The notes: generated by a model from the sequence alone, not told the origin. 64,000 nucleotides of DNA from Skeletonema tropicum (GCA_037178625.1 CM074132.1:2604001-2668000); one strand, 5' to 3'; counted from the stretch's first letter, positions 9,110-20,421 are shown. Translations and numbers: made by a program.

Positions 9110-10382
9110 ATGAATGATGCTCTGGATCCGCCTCTTCTGCCACCAATAGAAGCAGTCGAGCAAGAAGTCCAGGTTCCTCGCACTGTCATGGGCGCTCTTA
9201 AGAATCAAACAGAGCTCATCAAATCCCTCGAAAACTCCTTGTACATTGCTTTACGACCGCTTATGAATGGTAGGTTTGTATTACCAGCCTTACCCACACC
9301 ACTTACCGAGGCTGACGATGCAGATGAAACAATCGATCCGGATGCTGCATTAGAAATCATTCGGCAGCAAACTGAGGCTATCACATCATTACAAAAGAGT
9401 GTAGCCAAAATGAGACCAATGATTAGCAGTCTCGTCGCTTCCAATAATACCACAATATCATCATCACCGACACGACAAAGAGGAGGTACATCAGTTGCAG
9501 GAAGGACATCACCATTACCAGCGGCAAATCATACTACTATCAAGTATCGAACATCTATCCAGCGAGGTGGTAATAACAACATTCACAATCCACAACCCAA
9601 AGCCAACACGGTCCAACCCAAAAACTTTGCAGAGGCATGCAGTTCCTATCTAACACGTGCACGAGAATCATCCAAGGGGGGGATTCAATCACTTGTTCTC
9701 CCCCTGCCTCCAACTGAAGAGGGTGTAACAACTACTGATGAAGAGATTGGGGCCATTATTGAAGCTAGGAGGGATAAGGGACAGTGGCCTGTGAAGCGGA
9801 ATACTTATAAGCAGTTTACGAATGATGAGGAGTTGGTGAAAGTGAGATTTCATCGGTCGCAAAAGTATCCTCATTTACCGTAAGTAATTGTACCTTTCCT
9901 TGTTGTTAGGCTGCTCATATCATGTAAAAATGAAGCCTCTAATCTTCGTTTATCCATCTCTTGTCGTTTTCAGAACACGCATTCCCATCACAGAATCCAA
10001 CAAGGAAGGTCGACTCAACTGCCGTCTCTGTTCCGAAAGTCAGGGGAATTCCCGCTCCACATCTTGGATGTGTTCCGTGTGTGAAATTCCTCTCTGTATA
10101 CAAATTATGGACGGGGATGAGACGAATAATGAAACGCATCATGTGAAATTCCATACAGTGGAGGATTTGATTGCCGAGCATAGAGTTTGTAATGCTAAGT
10201 TGAGTGATGTGAGGGGAGCTAGGAAGGAGATGAAGCAGAAAATGCCACCAAAGTCGGACGGTGATAATGGTGCGGGTGATGGTGGATTTGATCCGTCGAC
10301 GGTTGTAGTGGAGCCAACGCCTGTCGGTGACATGAAGTTAGATATTTGTGCTGGTGCTACTAATGAACTTGAACATGTGTGA
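9110..10382 (+). CDS. PiggyBac C-terminal zinc-ribbon protein, paralogue 2 (two exons)
   Basis: Exon 1 is 9110-9879 and exon 2 is 9974-10382. The 94-nt intron has donor GTAAGT and acceptor TTTTCAG, and the join keeps frame (HLP|TRIPIT), giving 392 residues. The N-terminal ~200 residues are Ser/Thr/Asn-rich with helical pieces. About 215-255 holds the same linker as paralogue 1 (EIGAIIEARRDKGQWPVKRN). Exon 2 holds the zinc module: GRLNCRLCS, STSWMCSVCEIPLCI, and HHVKFHTVEDLIAEH. As in paralogue 1, no DDE triad is present. The ligand pattern is that of the PiggyBac C-terminal cysteine-rich domain. The role is unknown, and binding to DNA or chromatin is the natural guess. Confidence 0.7.
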
Positions 10383-10567
10383 ACTTCAGAGACCAAGAGA
10401 ATACATATGGAAGGGTATAGGGTTTTGATTGCTTGGCTTTCATTTTTTATTGTTTAATTTGTGCATTTCTTATCTAAATTAAGCGTCGTAGTCCGTGAAC
10501 TAAAGTGTTTTGATACAGTGTGCTACATAGCATAGGTACATCGCTTTGGTCATATTCACATGTAACT

Positions 10568-13500
10568 CTACAAAAATTGGACGAGAGTCGTAGCTAGCGC
10601 CGCAGAAACGAGAGAGACGGTTGTTGTGGTATCTGAAAAGAAAGATGTCGCAGACGATGTGGTAGTGGGTTCACCAAGGCCCCACCAAGGACTCGTCTCA
10701 GTAGCTCCACCATTGATAGTGAGCTTGATAGCGGAGGCACCAGGTGATGTTAAATACAAAACCTCCGGGGTAGAGGAATCTGTCTTCAAGAGGATTGGTC
10801 CTTTTGATACGGCAGAAGAGGGCTCAATACTTCGTGAAGCAACAGTTAAAACGGGCAGGTAGTCTGGCATCTCTGATATCAACCTGACAGGATTGAAATC
10901 ACCAGTGCGCACTGAGAAGCGGTACGTGACACCCGTGACGAGATCAATCTCGCCATCGTAAGTCTTATCGAAGTAATGGCTCGACGCGATCAAAGACCCC
11001 TTGTCTGCATCAAAGTCGATGAAAAATTCATTGTCACATGTAAACCCTTCCCATTGAACATTTAAGCAACTCCCACCTGTGCACATAAAAGTCGTCATGG
11101 GAATAGAGAGAGAATAGTTAGAAGGAGTGGTACATTCACTTTCACCTGGCGAATGACAAAAGTGAACTCACCTGCATCACAAGATGATCCATCATTTCTT
11201 GGTAAACACACGTGGCAGTAGTACCCTCCCAAAAGCAAAGCATCAAAGTTAAGATCTCCATCATATTCGCAATCTGTTCTGTTGGCAAGTAAGGCAGCTG
11301 CAGCATCCATTCCAGCCATTGACTGCACGTCTGGGTTGTCACTTGCGTATCCGTCCGTATGAACTTGCTCAAATAGCGTGCCGTTCGGAATAACTCCGTC
11401 AACTTTGCAGTTGTAATCACGAATCAATGAAAGAGAAACCCCGTCACAATCTCTTTCTACTTCAGCTTTTGCAGCCTCGAGTGTTGTATGGAATGTAGGG
11501 TTTGCGACAGACTGGTAGGTACATTGGCCATCCGTAAACCTCGCTGTATCTACCTTGACAACTTGGTTTGTATCCATGTCAACAAAATAAATGTTTCCTG
11601 TTTCAGGTGATACTGTCAATCCACCAATTGATGTGTATCCAGACGAAGCAAGATCAATACTCTGTAAAAGGGTACCAGTTTCAACTTCATAAGCAAGAAT
11701 TCGGCCTCCCTGCTCGGCTACGAAAAGACGTGAGCCGTCGAGACTCAGTGCGAGACCGGTTGGTTTGTCGAGACCGCCTACAAATTCTTCGTCCTGATCA
11801 ACACACTCATAAATCGAGTATTCAAACGACGGCAACCTGTTGGAAAAGATCGGATACTCTTCTCTCGCTGTTCTGGAGTAACGACCGGTATTAACATCGA
11901 CTGCAACGATAGAACCTTTGCCTGGGTTTACAATAAACAGCCTACGCTTGTCTGGATGCACCACCATACCAGCATGCACGTTTTCATCACTATATAGCTT
12001 GACTTCAGTATAGCGCCTCACTCTGTGGAATTTGAAGGCAGGATATGAGGCACGAAAAGGAAGACGAAAACAACACAAAAAGATCTTTCGAGTCAACTTA
12101 CGATGCGATGCTGTGGTCCATACTGCCAGGACCATGAGGCTGTTGGAAATCAAACATTACCAATTGGCCCCCGTTTCCACTATTGTCTCCAGTCGTGTCA
12201 AAGGCCCAGTACACAGCACCGTAGGCAGTCACAACTTCAGGATCGTGAGTGATACCAATACAAGCTGGAGATTCATGTAACATGTCGGCATGCAAAAAGA
12301 AACATTGATCACCTGAATCGCCACTACAGTCTTCGCCAAGACGATTCACGGTATTCTTCTTGCCCACCTTGATCGGAGAAGTAGTATCCGTGTCGTAAAG
12401 AGTAGGCCCCATGAAGTAGTTGGGTTCTTTCGATCCCAGATAATCGTTCAAATTGTCATTGCACACAGCAAAGTAGTTGACAGTGTCTTGATCAATATTC
12501 CTTCCGGAATCCTTTACAGTATTAAAGGACAAGGCAGTCACATTGTTCATGTAGTGGTAGTACCCACGATCCTTTCTAGAAAAAGTCTGTTGGGCTTCCG
12601 TACCCAATGAAGCAACAATCGTGACATCATGACTGTTACCATTTACAACCCAAAGCTCCTCTCCCTCATCAGGACTAAAGACACGTCCCTCCGAACGCTT
12701 GCCCAAGTGAATGCCTGGAGTAGGATGGAATGCCAGATCTCTAGGAGAATCCAACCCAGATGATACAATTACATTCGCTTCATACGTCAGTCCAAATTCG
12801 GGTACGCATTGCTCTGGGCATTCTGGCAAAGTGAGTGGGCATGGTCGCGTCTCCACCGGCAATTCTGCATTCAAGGCATATCGGAACTGAATCCCTCCAT
12901 CACCACATGTTTTTGAGCATTCTGACCAGTCTGACCAAGTTGTGGATTGACATACCGTAGAAGAAGGTTGGTTGAAGATGTTGCTAATTGTTGCAGGTGT
13001 AGTTGTTGTTGTTGTTGTATCTACCACGACATCCGGGACCATAGGTGCAGCTGTAGTGGTGGTAGTGGTGGTTGTTGTTGTTTCCTCTTCTTCTTTTGCC
13101 AAAGCATCAATTTGCTTATCATAAATGGCATAAATCTCCTTTGTAAGAGTTGCATCCAACCCCAATGCTACATCATCAGTACAATCATAATAACTGACAT
13201 ATCCGCAACAGGGACCAACACTCTTGTACATTAAAACCAAATTCTCATCAAGAATGATGTAGGAAGGATGCGGATATGGTGAAGTAAAGAAAAAATCTCT
13301 CAGGTCGTACTGTTGGTCACTCACGGTAAGCGGTTGTGTCGTCGGTTTTACTCCATTGTTGAGCCCCAAAGTAAGCGCATCACTCTGATAAATACCAGCC
13401 CATGTAGCACAGTTCCCTCCACCCTTGAGAGAAGTCACAAAATTCACTTTCCCATTCGTCTCATCATGAATGCGCTGGGCGATCCCAGCAAACACCCCAC

Positions 13501-13780
13501 TCTCTCTTCTGCCCGCCTCACATCCCGTGTAATAATTTGCAATTACCGTGACATGTCCCGGTTGCTGGAACTGTGAGAAGGACAATTTGGCATTCGACAA
13601 GGCAGCCGGATGGCAAATGTCGTGTAGACGAGTGGCGGCGGAGTTTTCGACTGGTGAGCCGGGACACAAATGCGATGAATCGTTTTCATATCCGAGTGGC
13701 GGACAACTGGCAGAGCAGCCGACATTGTTTTGGGCGGATGTGAGTGTTGGCAGGAGCCAGAGGAGGAGGAATTGCTTCAT
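10568..13780 (-). CDS. Large secreted TSP1 / beta-propeller protein, three exons, probable GPI anchor
   Basis: Exons are 13780-12102, 12022-11172 and 11076-10568, with introns of 79 and 95 nt (donors GTAAGT and GTGAGT). The total of 3039 nt is in frame and gives 1012 residues. The start at 13780 (MKQFLLLWLLPTLTSAQ) is chosen because it begins a clean signal peptide. An 11-residue longer start exists. A possible thioredoxin-like stretch around VTVIANYYTGCEAGRRES comes first. Thr-rich linkers follow (TTTTTTTTTT), then one thrombospondin type-1 repeat (TTWSDWSECSKTCGDGGIQ), then NHL/SMP-30-like propeller blades (VHPDKRRLFIVNPGKGSIVA, LSLDGSRLFVAEQGGRILAY, TVSPETGNIYFVDMDTNQVV). A DOMON- or Cu-oxidase-like region rich in Cys may follow. 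The C-terminus ends in a short hydrophobic tail (TVSLVSAALATTLVQFL), as for GPI anchoring. It is likely a cell-surface adhesion or recognition protein. Confidence 0.8.
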
Positions 13781-14191
13781 TTTGTTGTTTCGTAGGATAA
13801 GTATTATGATCATGTAGCATCGTGATTGCTTGCCATTTTTTCATCTACAAGAAGCGATGCAATGGAGTCAGAAAAGCAAAGAAGGTTGATCTTGGCAAAT
13901 CAGGCACGCAGGGTGACTCATGAGCAACCGGTACCCGAGACCGTTTGATTGGAAGAAAGTGAGTGGTGTGAGCTACTCACTTTTTCTCAAGAAGGAAGGA
14001 AGAGTTTTCTTTGAGATTCAAGAATATTTTACTGTGACTTCCTTGAGGAAGAGTCATGAGTGAATGTGATCATTTCATACCATACACTTATACTTATTTC
14101 TCTAGAGTGATCTCGACAGAATCAAAGAAATTGTACACTCATCACCACAACCACAGTGCCTATTCATTCTCAATTAAGTTCTTGTCTTCGA

Positions 14192-15268
14192 TTAGGGGGC
14201 CCTCTGACCTGTCTGAACAGCAATGAGCTGCTGGAGCGTAGCTGTATCTTCAGCATCACGCAAAACAAGCCATTGTTGAATAGCTGCGATATAACTCGAT
14301 TTGCATGGCTCGGAGTAGAATTGCGCAGCTTCCTCAATAAGGTTAACTGCCACAATGCAATCTTCGCCCCCATTATCAGCACATTTCTTGTTACCTTCAT
14401 TCAATACAACCGAAAACTCTTTCCACCCTAAGAAATCAGCGTATCCCTCCTGGTCCATGACACACATCCCAACAATACTTACAAATCCCAACAATGCGTT
14501 GAAAATGTTGACGTAATTACTCCACTCAATGATATTACCGCCTTGATCAGGAAAAAGGTTCACATCACTATCAATCGGAGTGAACGCTTGTTCAGTTTCA
14601 TCGAGGACAAGGGGGCAGGTTGAAAGAAGAATGAACAAGTCATCAACTGAGTATTCACCGACCTCCCCATGTTCTACGATGTCTCCAGAGGATTCATCGT
14701 AAACGTAATGCGATGCGGTGTAGTTGCCGTAAAGGGCGCCTTCGCCCCAATATCCAAGAGCTTGGACTTCACAGACTGCATTATTCTTGTCTGCATCAAG
14801 TCCCTTGACCTTGTCGCCTGGTTCAGCTTCTTTCAGAGTAATGACAGTGACGGAATCATCATCATTCACTTTGAACAATCCAGCGTCACCAGACACGCAA
14901 GATCCCTTGCCAGATTTTGGAAATGGAGAACCCTTGCCAGATTTTGGAAATGGAGAACCCTTGCCAGATTTACCGAGAGAATTGACTCGAGCCCCAACCA
15001 CAGATTTGTTCTTGGCGGCTACACTACTACTAGCTGCTACTGCCACAAGAAGTGTGAGAAGGATTGCAGAACCTGCAACGATGCCATAACGTTTGTACGA
15101 GGTAACGGTCTCGTCATTGGGATTGGGAGTGGCTTCGGAGGCGTCAAGCTCAATATCATCACTGGTGATGCGCTGAGGAAGAGAAAGAGATGTCTCCACG
15201 CCTTCCTCATCCGGAGCCTCAGCCTCGGTCGGGTTGAAGTTGAATTGATTGCGTGCGGACAAGGACAT
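14192..15268 (-). CDS. Type II membrane protein with Hedgehog/intein (Hint)-like domain, copy A
   Basis: 358 residues. The N-terminus is acidic and cytoplasmic-like, with one membrane segment at about 61-85 (YGIVAGSAILLTLLVAVAAS). A Ser-Gly-Lys-Gly/Pro-Phe repeat follows at about 98-122 (SGKGSPFPKSGKG). From Cys124 the sequence fits the start of a Hint fold: a Cys nucleophile after Gly-Ser, LKEAEPGDKVKGLD (block of the 'xxGDxV' type), EVQALGYW, and a TxxH motif at 184-187 (YGNYTASHYVY). An NxC-like end such as LLSTCPLVLDE comes near 212-223. Hint domains self-cleave by an N-S acyl shift at the Cys. Here that would release the luminal C-terminal part from the membrane stub. It is identical to copy B. 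The Hint call is by motif pattern only. Confidence 0.65.
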   Translation of the reverse strand: MSLSARNQFNFNPTEAEAPDEEGVETSLSLPQRITSDDIELDASEATPNPNDETVTSYKRYGIVAGSAILLTLLVAVAASSSVAAKNKSVVGARVNSLGKSGKGSPFPKSGKGSPFPKSGKGSCVSGDAGLFKVNDDDSVTVITLKEAEPGDKVKGLDADKNNAVCEVQALGYWGEGALYGNYTASHYVYDESSGDIVEHGEVGEYSVDDLFILLSTCPLVLDETEQAFTPIDSDVNLFPDQGGNIIEWSNYVNIFNALLGFVSIVGMCVMDQEGYADFLGWKEFSVVLNEGNKKCADNGGEDCIVAVNLIEEAAQFYSEPCKSSYIAAIQQWLVLRDAEDTATLQQLIAVQTGQRAP

Positions 15269-15525
15269 GTTGTGTACTCTTCTATCGTCAATAGATTATG
15301 TCGACATGACGACGACCTCTCTACTTTGAGGTACTCAACCGACAGATTTTTATTTCAGATTCGCAGCGGAGTCACGTCGTTGATCTCGGCGTTTTCTTTC
15401 ATTCAAAAAGCCAACCGGTACTCTGGGGTCTAAATTGTACAAAGGAATCATATAACAGAAATGATTTCCTCCACCTCTTTCATCAATTTGTAGCGGTTAA
15501 AAATATACGTATGTAGGAATAAGTA

Positions 15526-15819
15526 AGACGGTTAGAGTAACTTTTACACCTTGCGCATGACAGACCAAGTTTTTTGTGAAATAGAGGGTATCCGGTACTC
15601 AGAAAGGACTAAGTAAATGTACTAGAAGACCCTGTGTGTGATAGATGTTCTTGATATCGTTGAAAACCTCATAAAAATGCTTTCAGGTGATGTATATGAT
15701 ATGAATAATGATTTTTGCACACGGCTGCCCTAACGCTAGCGGTTTACTAACTAATTTGTGAGAGTCCAAAAAGAAAAATATGAGACGGACAGGGGGTGTA
15801 AAAGTTACTCTAACCGTCT
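15526..15819. mobile_element. 294-bp MITE with 25-bp terminal inverted repeats, TA target duplication (copy A)
   Basis: Ends are AGACGGTTAGAGTAACTTTT... and its reverse complement, perfect over 25 bp, flanked on both sides by TA (15524-15525 and 15820-15821). Size, AT-rich core without ORF and TA flanks fit a Tc1/mariner-type miniature element. It predates the segmental duplication, as the same element sits at 20031-20324. Confidence 0.75.
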
Positions 15820-17129
15820 TAAGTATGCAAAGAGAATCCCAAAGTTGTTACAATACAAGGGTTCCCGTGATACAAGACTCCTCCTCTCTCTAGCTAGAGA
15901 GAGAGGAATCAGTAAATGGTGGCTTTCAAATAAAGATTCTCGAGGCAGTTCCACGACCGCCAAGAAATTGCAATCACTATTGTGCGTGCGGCGGCGGGAA
16001 CAAGCTTCTTACTCCTAACGCTGTGAGTCACGAATATACGGGACTAGAGCCGCTCCGAGGACAGGTATAGCTGTCTTATCTCCTTGACTCCATTGAGTAG
16101 ATTCCTACGTATCTCGTGTACAAGATGTCATCCGGCATTTCAATTTCGCGAAAAAATACATTTCAAAATTTTCCCGCGTCTTTTGTTCCAACAGTCCAAC
16201 ACTTTCAAGCACAAAAAACACATAATTCAAATAAATAAATACAAAATTAATCAGATTAGATATCTACACGAGTATAATACATCATGGGGAAATGAACCAA
16301 AATACCATGATGCCGGCATAGTGGGAAAAATCGTATCTCCTCAACTCTCCAGAAACTTAGTTGGCGCTAGGCCCATCTGAGCAGCTGAGATCACGGAGAA
16401 ACTTTTGATCTACCTGGCCCACTAAGTTACAATAGTCTCGCCCCAAACCTCCAAACCAAAATTAAGCCTACGAAATCACGAAAAACAACCCCTGCCGTCC
16501 TCCAATTCCTCTCAATATGAATGGTACAATCGGTCTCTCTCCATCAATCCTCGCTGTCGCTTATACATATAGACATTAGGTGTTGGTGTGGCACATTGCT
16601 AGTGACTTCATATGGCCATAGCACTCCGTCGGGCACCAATATTGCTGCTACACATCACATCATCGATTACAAACAAATGTCACCCATTTCATTGTTCTAT
16701 TCCGACCTCTAATCATGGCGATACAACTAAACACGACACAAGAGCTATCAATAATATGTAAGGATCGCTTTGTATCGTGAAGTTGACAAATATCTGTCTC
16801 ATGCATCTCCTCGACTCGATCAAGTGGATTTTTTTATGTACGTAGGAATCGTCCAAGAAGCGGTACCAAAGTGGCGCCAACGATCATTGAGCACAACATC
16901 ACCACCATGGGATTTCCGCACGAGTAGCGTACTTTACTAAGCATGGTGAATGGTGATGTTATAGATATAATGCTCGGGATGTTTACATAGATATATATGA
17001 ATTTATGAAGTTCCTACATTGGAATCAGTGAATACTCGAGGCAGTTCATGTGTGCAGTTTCCTCACAATTTTCATCGAAACTACTTACGAGAAGTACTTA
17101 CATCAACACATTTAAGCATCTATTACTAC
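15820..17129. other. Intergenic part of copy A; empty sites of the two copy-B insertions
   Basis: No gene was seen. Position 15914-15917 (TAAA) is the unoccupied target of the 1652-bp element found in copy B, and 16157-16159 (TAC) is the unoccupied target of the ~2-kb insertion. A run AGTCCAAC at about 16192 is present here and absent from copy B. Confidence 0.7.
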
Positions 17130-17818
17130 CTAATAGGAATCTTCATCACTGCTGCTCTCCATAACACGTTTGCGAGCACTGGTGGGAGTTTTGGCTTTTG
17201 GTTTTCCTTCACTTATTTGTACATCAGAATCAAATACATTATCATCTTCGGAACCGTTCGTGCTGGATTGGGATTTGTGCTTTACTTTGGCCTGAAAGCT
17301 CTTTGATTTGGTCCATTCATCCTCCTCGCTTTCCTCCATTGGCTGAGGGTCGAGTATCTCTAATTCGTCATCATCCGATGAAGAGGATTCTCCTCCTTCT
17401 GCTTCTGACTCGTTGCGGAGAGCTGCGTTGCGTCTGTTCTTCTTCTGTAGATTTTCGATGATTTCTTCTTCGGGAGACTTAAAGTCGGAACCACCATTTA
17501 AGTTGGATGGAGGCGTGAAGTATGGATTGATAGGAACGTCAGCAGCAATTTCTTCGTCGTCATCAGCCAAAAAATCATCCATATCCTGCCCGTGTTTCAT
17601 GTAAGGTGCGGATACTTGATTCCAAATCTTTCGAGCACGATTCGGAAAGCTAAGGCTAAAGTCAGAGCTGTAGTCTGGTTCGCTTTTGTCGATTTGACTT
17701 AAAAGAAGAAGGAAGGATTGATTTTCTCCCGAGTTCCAGTACCTCATCATGTCGCCTTGAACTGTGTTCCTTCTCAAATTCTTCTGAAGCCAGCGTTGTA
17801 ACAGACCATCTCCAGCTC
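17130..17818 (-). pseudogene. Truncated duplicate: C-terminal end of the acidic nuclear protein gene
   Basis: The same sequence as the last ~230 codons of the gene at 25341-28406, ending with the identical stop. The open frame begins at an internal Met (MRRNTVQGDMMRYWNSG, 17777) because the duplication stops abruptly at 17818. Retroelement sequence follows instead of the upstream coding part. There is no promoter of its own, so it is most likely a non-functional by-product of the tandem duplication. Confidence 0.85.
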
Positions 17819-18361
17819 AAGTGTCTTGAACGACGTCGGGACTTCACCCCCCTCTGCTTCACGGCTGATGGAATGCCAGGTAGAGAGGCCTTGAATGCGA
17901 TGCGTCAACTGGGTACACACTTAGCTGAAAAGTGGGAGCGTCAGCGTAGCCAGATGATATTCTATGTGCGGGTACGCATGTCCCTTGCCCTAGTCCGGGC
18001 AAACTCCCTCCTGCTCAGAGGGAGTAGGGACAGGCACCACCGCATCCGGCCACTCATTGAGAATGGGCCGGGGATGTCCAACTGGCACACCTGGAGTGGG
18101 GAGTAATCCCCTCTCCCCCACCCCTGCGGTGGCAGAGGTTGAGTGAGGACTCTCACTCTCACCTGTCGAGAGGCAGTTGAGAGTAGGAGGGAGGAGGAAC
18201 ATACCATCACCTAGCACAGGTGACAAGAGGAGTGCGGACTTGCCACTGAACTAGAGATACCTAGACTGCACTCCTCTTATTACCTAAAATGGGCAAGTTC
18301 AGATCCAGCTTGCCCAGTAAACAGCTCCTGAATACCATCCTAAACTAATCACTTATATCCA
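17819..18361 (+). mobile_element. 3' fragment of a non-LTR-type retroelement at the duplication junction
   Basis: The plus strand reads CLERRRDFTPLCFTADGMPG, then EALNAMRQLGTHLAEKWER, then YVRVRMSLALVRANSLLLRG, and stops near 18107. This is the C-terminal pattern of reverse-transcriptase ORFs seen in stramenopile non-LTR or unclassified retroelements. The remaining ~250 bp is a 3' UTR whose last 48 bp (18309-18356) recur exactly at 56866-56913, where a poly(A) tail follows. Here the tail is missing and copy B begins at 18362, so the piece is truncated at both ends. Confidence 0.75.
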
Positions 18362-18696
18362 ATGCAATGGAGTCAGAAAAGCAAAGAAGGTTGATCTTGG
18401 CAAATCAGGCACGCAGGGTGACTCATGAGCAACCGGTACCCGAGACCGTTTGATTGGAAGAAAGTGAGTGGTGTGAGCTACTCACTTTTTCTCAAGAAGG
18501 AAGGAAGAGTTTTCTTTGAGATTCAAGAATATTTTACTGTGACTTCCTTGAGGAAGAGTCATGAGTGAATGTGATCATTTCATACCATACACTTATACTT
18601 ATTTCTCTAGAGTGATCTCGACAGAATCAAAGAAATTGTACACTCATCACCACAACCACAGTGCCTATTCATTCTCAATTAAGTTCTTGTCTTCGA

Positions 18697-19773
18697 TTAG
18701 GGGGCCCTCTGACCTGTCTGAACAGCAATGAGCTGCTGGAGCGTAGCTGTATCTTCAGCATCACGCAAAACAAGCCATTGTTGAATAGCTGCGATATAAC
18801 TCGATTTGCATGGCTCGGAGTAGAATTGCGCAGCTTCCTCAATAAGGTTAACTGCCACAATGCAATCTTCGCCCCCATTATCAGCACATTTCTTGTTACC
18901 TTCATTCAATACAACCGAAAACTCTTTCCACCCTAAGAAATCAGCGTATCCCTCCTGGTCCATGACACACATCCCAACAATACTTACAAATCCCAACAAT
19001 GCGTTGAAAATGTTGACGTAATTACTCCACTCAATGATATTACCGCCTTGATCAGGAAAAAGGTTCACATCACTATCAATCGGAGTGAACGCTTGTTCAG
19101 TTTCATCGAGGACAAGGGGGCAGGTTGAAAGAAGAATGAACAAGTCATCAACTGAGTATTCACCGACCTCCCCATGTTCTACGATGTCTCCAGAGGATTC
19201 ATCGTAAACGTAATGCGATGCGGTGTAGTTGCCGTAAAGGGCGCCTTCGCCCCAATATCCAAGAGCTTGGACTTCACAGACTGCATTATTCTTGTCTGCA
19301 TCAAGTCCCTTGACCTTGTCGCCTGGTTCAGCTTCTTTCAGAGTAATGACAGTGACGGAATCATCATCATTCACTTTGAACAATCCAGCGTCACCAGACA
19401 CGCAAGATCCCTTGCCAGATTTTGGAAATGGAGAACCCTTGCCAGATTTTGGAAATGGAGAACCCTTGCCAGATTTACCGAGAGAATTGACTCGAGCCCC
19501 AACCACAGATTTGTTCTTGGCGGCTACACTACTACTAGCTGCTACTGCCACAAGAAGTGTGAGAAGGATTGCAGAACCTGCAACGATGCCATAACGTTTG
19601 TACGAGGTAACGGTCTCGTCATTGGGATTGGGAGTGGCTTCGGAGGCGTCAAGCTCAATATCATCACTGGTGATGCGCTGAGGAAGAGAAAGAGATGTCT
19701 CCACGCCTTCCTCATCCGGAGCCTCAGCCTCGGTCGGGTTGAAGTTGAATTGATTGCGTGCGGACAAGGACAT
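18697..19773 (-). CDS. Type II membrane protein with Hint-like domain, copy B
   Basis: The protein is identical to the copy at 14192-15268: membrane segment at 61-85, SGKG repeats, presumptive Hint Cys124, and TASH at 184-187. No disabling change has arisen in either copy, which fits a very recent duplication or an assembly that placed two alleles side by side. The upstream region shared by both copies extends ~640 bp beyond the start before the first insertion in copy B, so both should carry the same promoter. Confidence 0.65.
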   Translation of the reverse strand: MSLSARNQFNFNPTEAEAPDEEGVETSLSLPQRITSDDIELDASEATPNPNDETVTSYKRYGIVAGSAILLTLLVAVAASSSVAAKNKSVVGARVNSLGKSGKGSPFPKSGKGSPFPKSGKGSCVSGDAGLFKVNDDDSVTVITLKEAEPGDKVKGLDADKNNAVCEVQALGYWGEGALYGNYTASHYVYDESSGDIVEHGEVGEYSVDDLFILLSTCPLVLDETEQAFTPIDSDVNLFPDQGGNIIEWSNYVNIFNALLGFVSIVGMCVMDQEGYADFLGWKEFSVVLNEGNKKCADNGGEDCIVAVNLIEEAAQFYSEPCKSSYIAAIQQWLVLRDAEDTATLQQLIAVQTGQRAP

Positions 19774-20030
19774 GTTGTGTACTCTTCTATCGTCAATAGA
19801 TTATGTCGACATGACGACGACCTCTCTACTTTGAGGTACTCAACCGACAGATTTTTATTTCAGATTCGCAGCGGAGTCACGTCGTTGATCTCGGCGTTTT
19901 CTTTCATTCAAAAAGCCAACCGGTACTCTGGGGTCTAAATTGTACAAAGGAATCATATAACAGAAATGATTTCCTCCACCTCTTTCATCAATTTGTAGCG
20001 GTTAAAAATATACGTATGTAGGAATAAGTA

Positions 20031-20324
20031 AGACGGTTAGAGTAACTTTTACACCTTGCGCATGACAGACCAAGTTTTTTGTGAAATAGAGGGTATCCGG
20101 TACTCAGAAAGGACTAAGTAAATGTACTAGAAGACCCTGTGTGTGATAGATGTTCTTGATATCGTTGAAAACCTCATAAAAATGCTTTCAGGTGATGTAT
20201 ATGATATGAATAATGATTTTTGCACACGGCTGCCCTAACGCTAGCGGTTTACTAACTAATTTGTGAGAGTCCAAAAAGAAAAATATGAGACGGACAGGGG
20301 GTGTAAAAGTTACTCTAACCGTCT
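20031..20324. mobile_element. 294-bp MITE, copy B
   Basis: The second copy of the TA-flanked element at 15526-15819, carried along by the segmental duplication and not an independent insertion. Confidence 0.75.
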
Positions 20325-20421
20325 TAAGTATGCAAAGAGAATCCCAAAGTTGTTACAATACAAGGGTTCCCGTGATACAAGACTCCTCCTCTCTCTAGCT
20401 AGAGAGAGAGGAATCAGTAAA

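Larger units (their letters stand above)
13857..17818 (+). repeat. Segmental tandem duplication, copy A (3962 bp)
   Basis: This stretch is repeated in the same orientation at 18362-26029. Offsets are constant at 4505 up to 15920, 6165 from about 16010 to 16159, and 8211 after about 16250. The copies look essentially identical by eye apart from two insertions in copy B, an extra 4 bp in copy B at about 22143, an 8-bp insertion in copy A (about 16192) and one single-base indel (A about 16255). Copy A holds a complete Hint-domain gene, a short TIR element and the 3' end only of the acidic nuclear gene. It lacks both large insertions, so it records their empty sites. Confidence 0.95.

Noticed and set aside
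12947..13234. Cys-rich plus-strand frame resembling a secreted Cys protein
   Set aside because: Antisense of the Thr-rich linker (ACA/ACT codons) in the TSP1 protein.
14669..15433. 254-codon plus-strand frame opposite the Hint gene (also 19174-19938)
   Set aside because: The minus frame has a membrane segment, repeats and domain motifs. The plus frame has no protein character and only mirrors the duplicated sequence.
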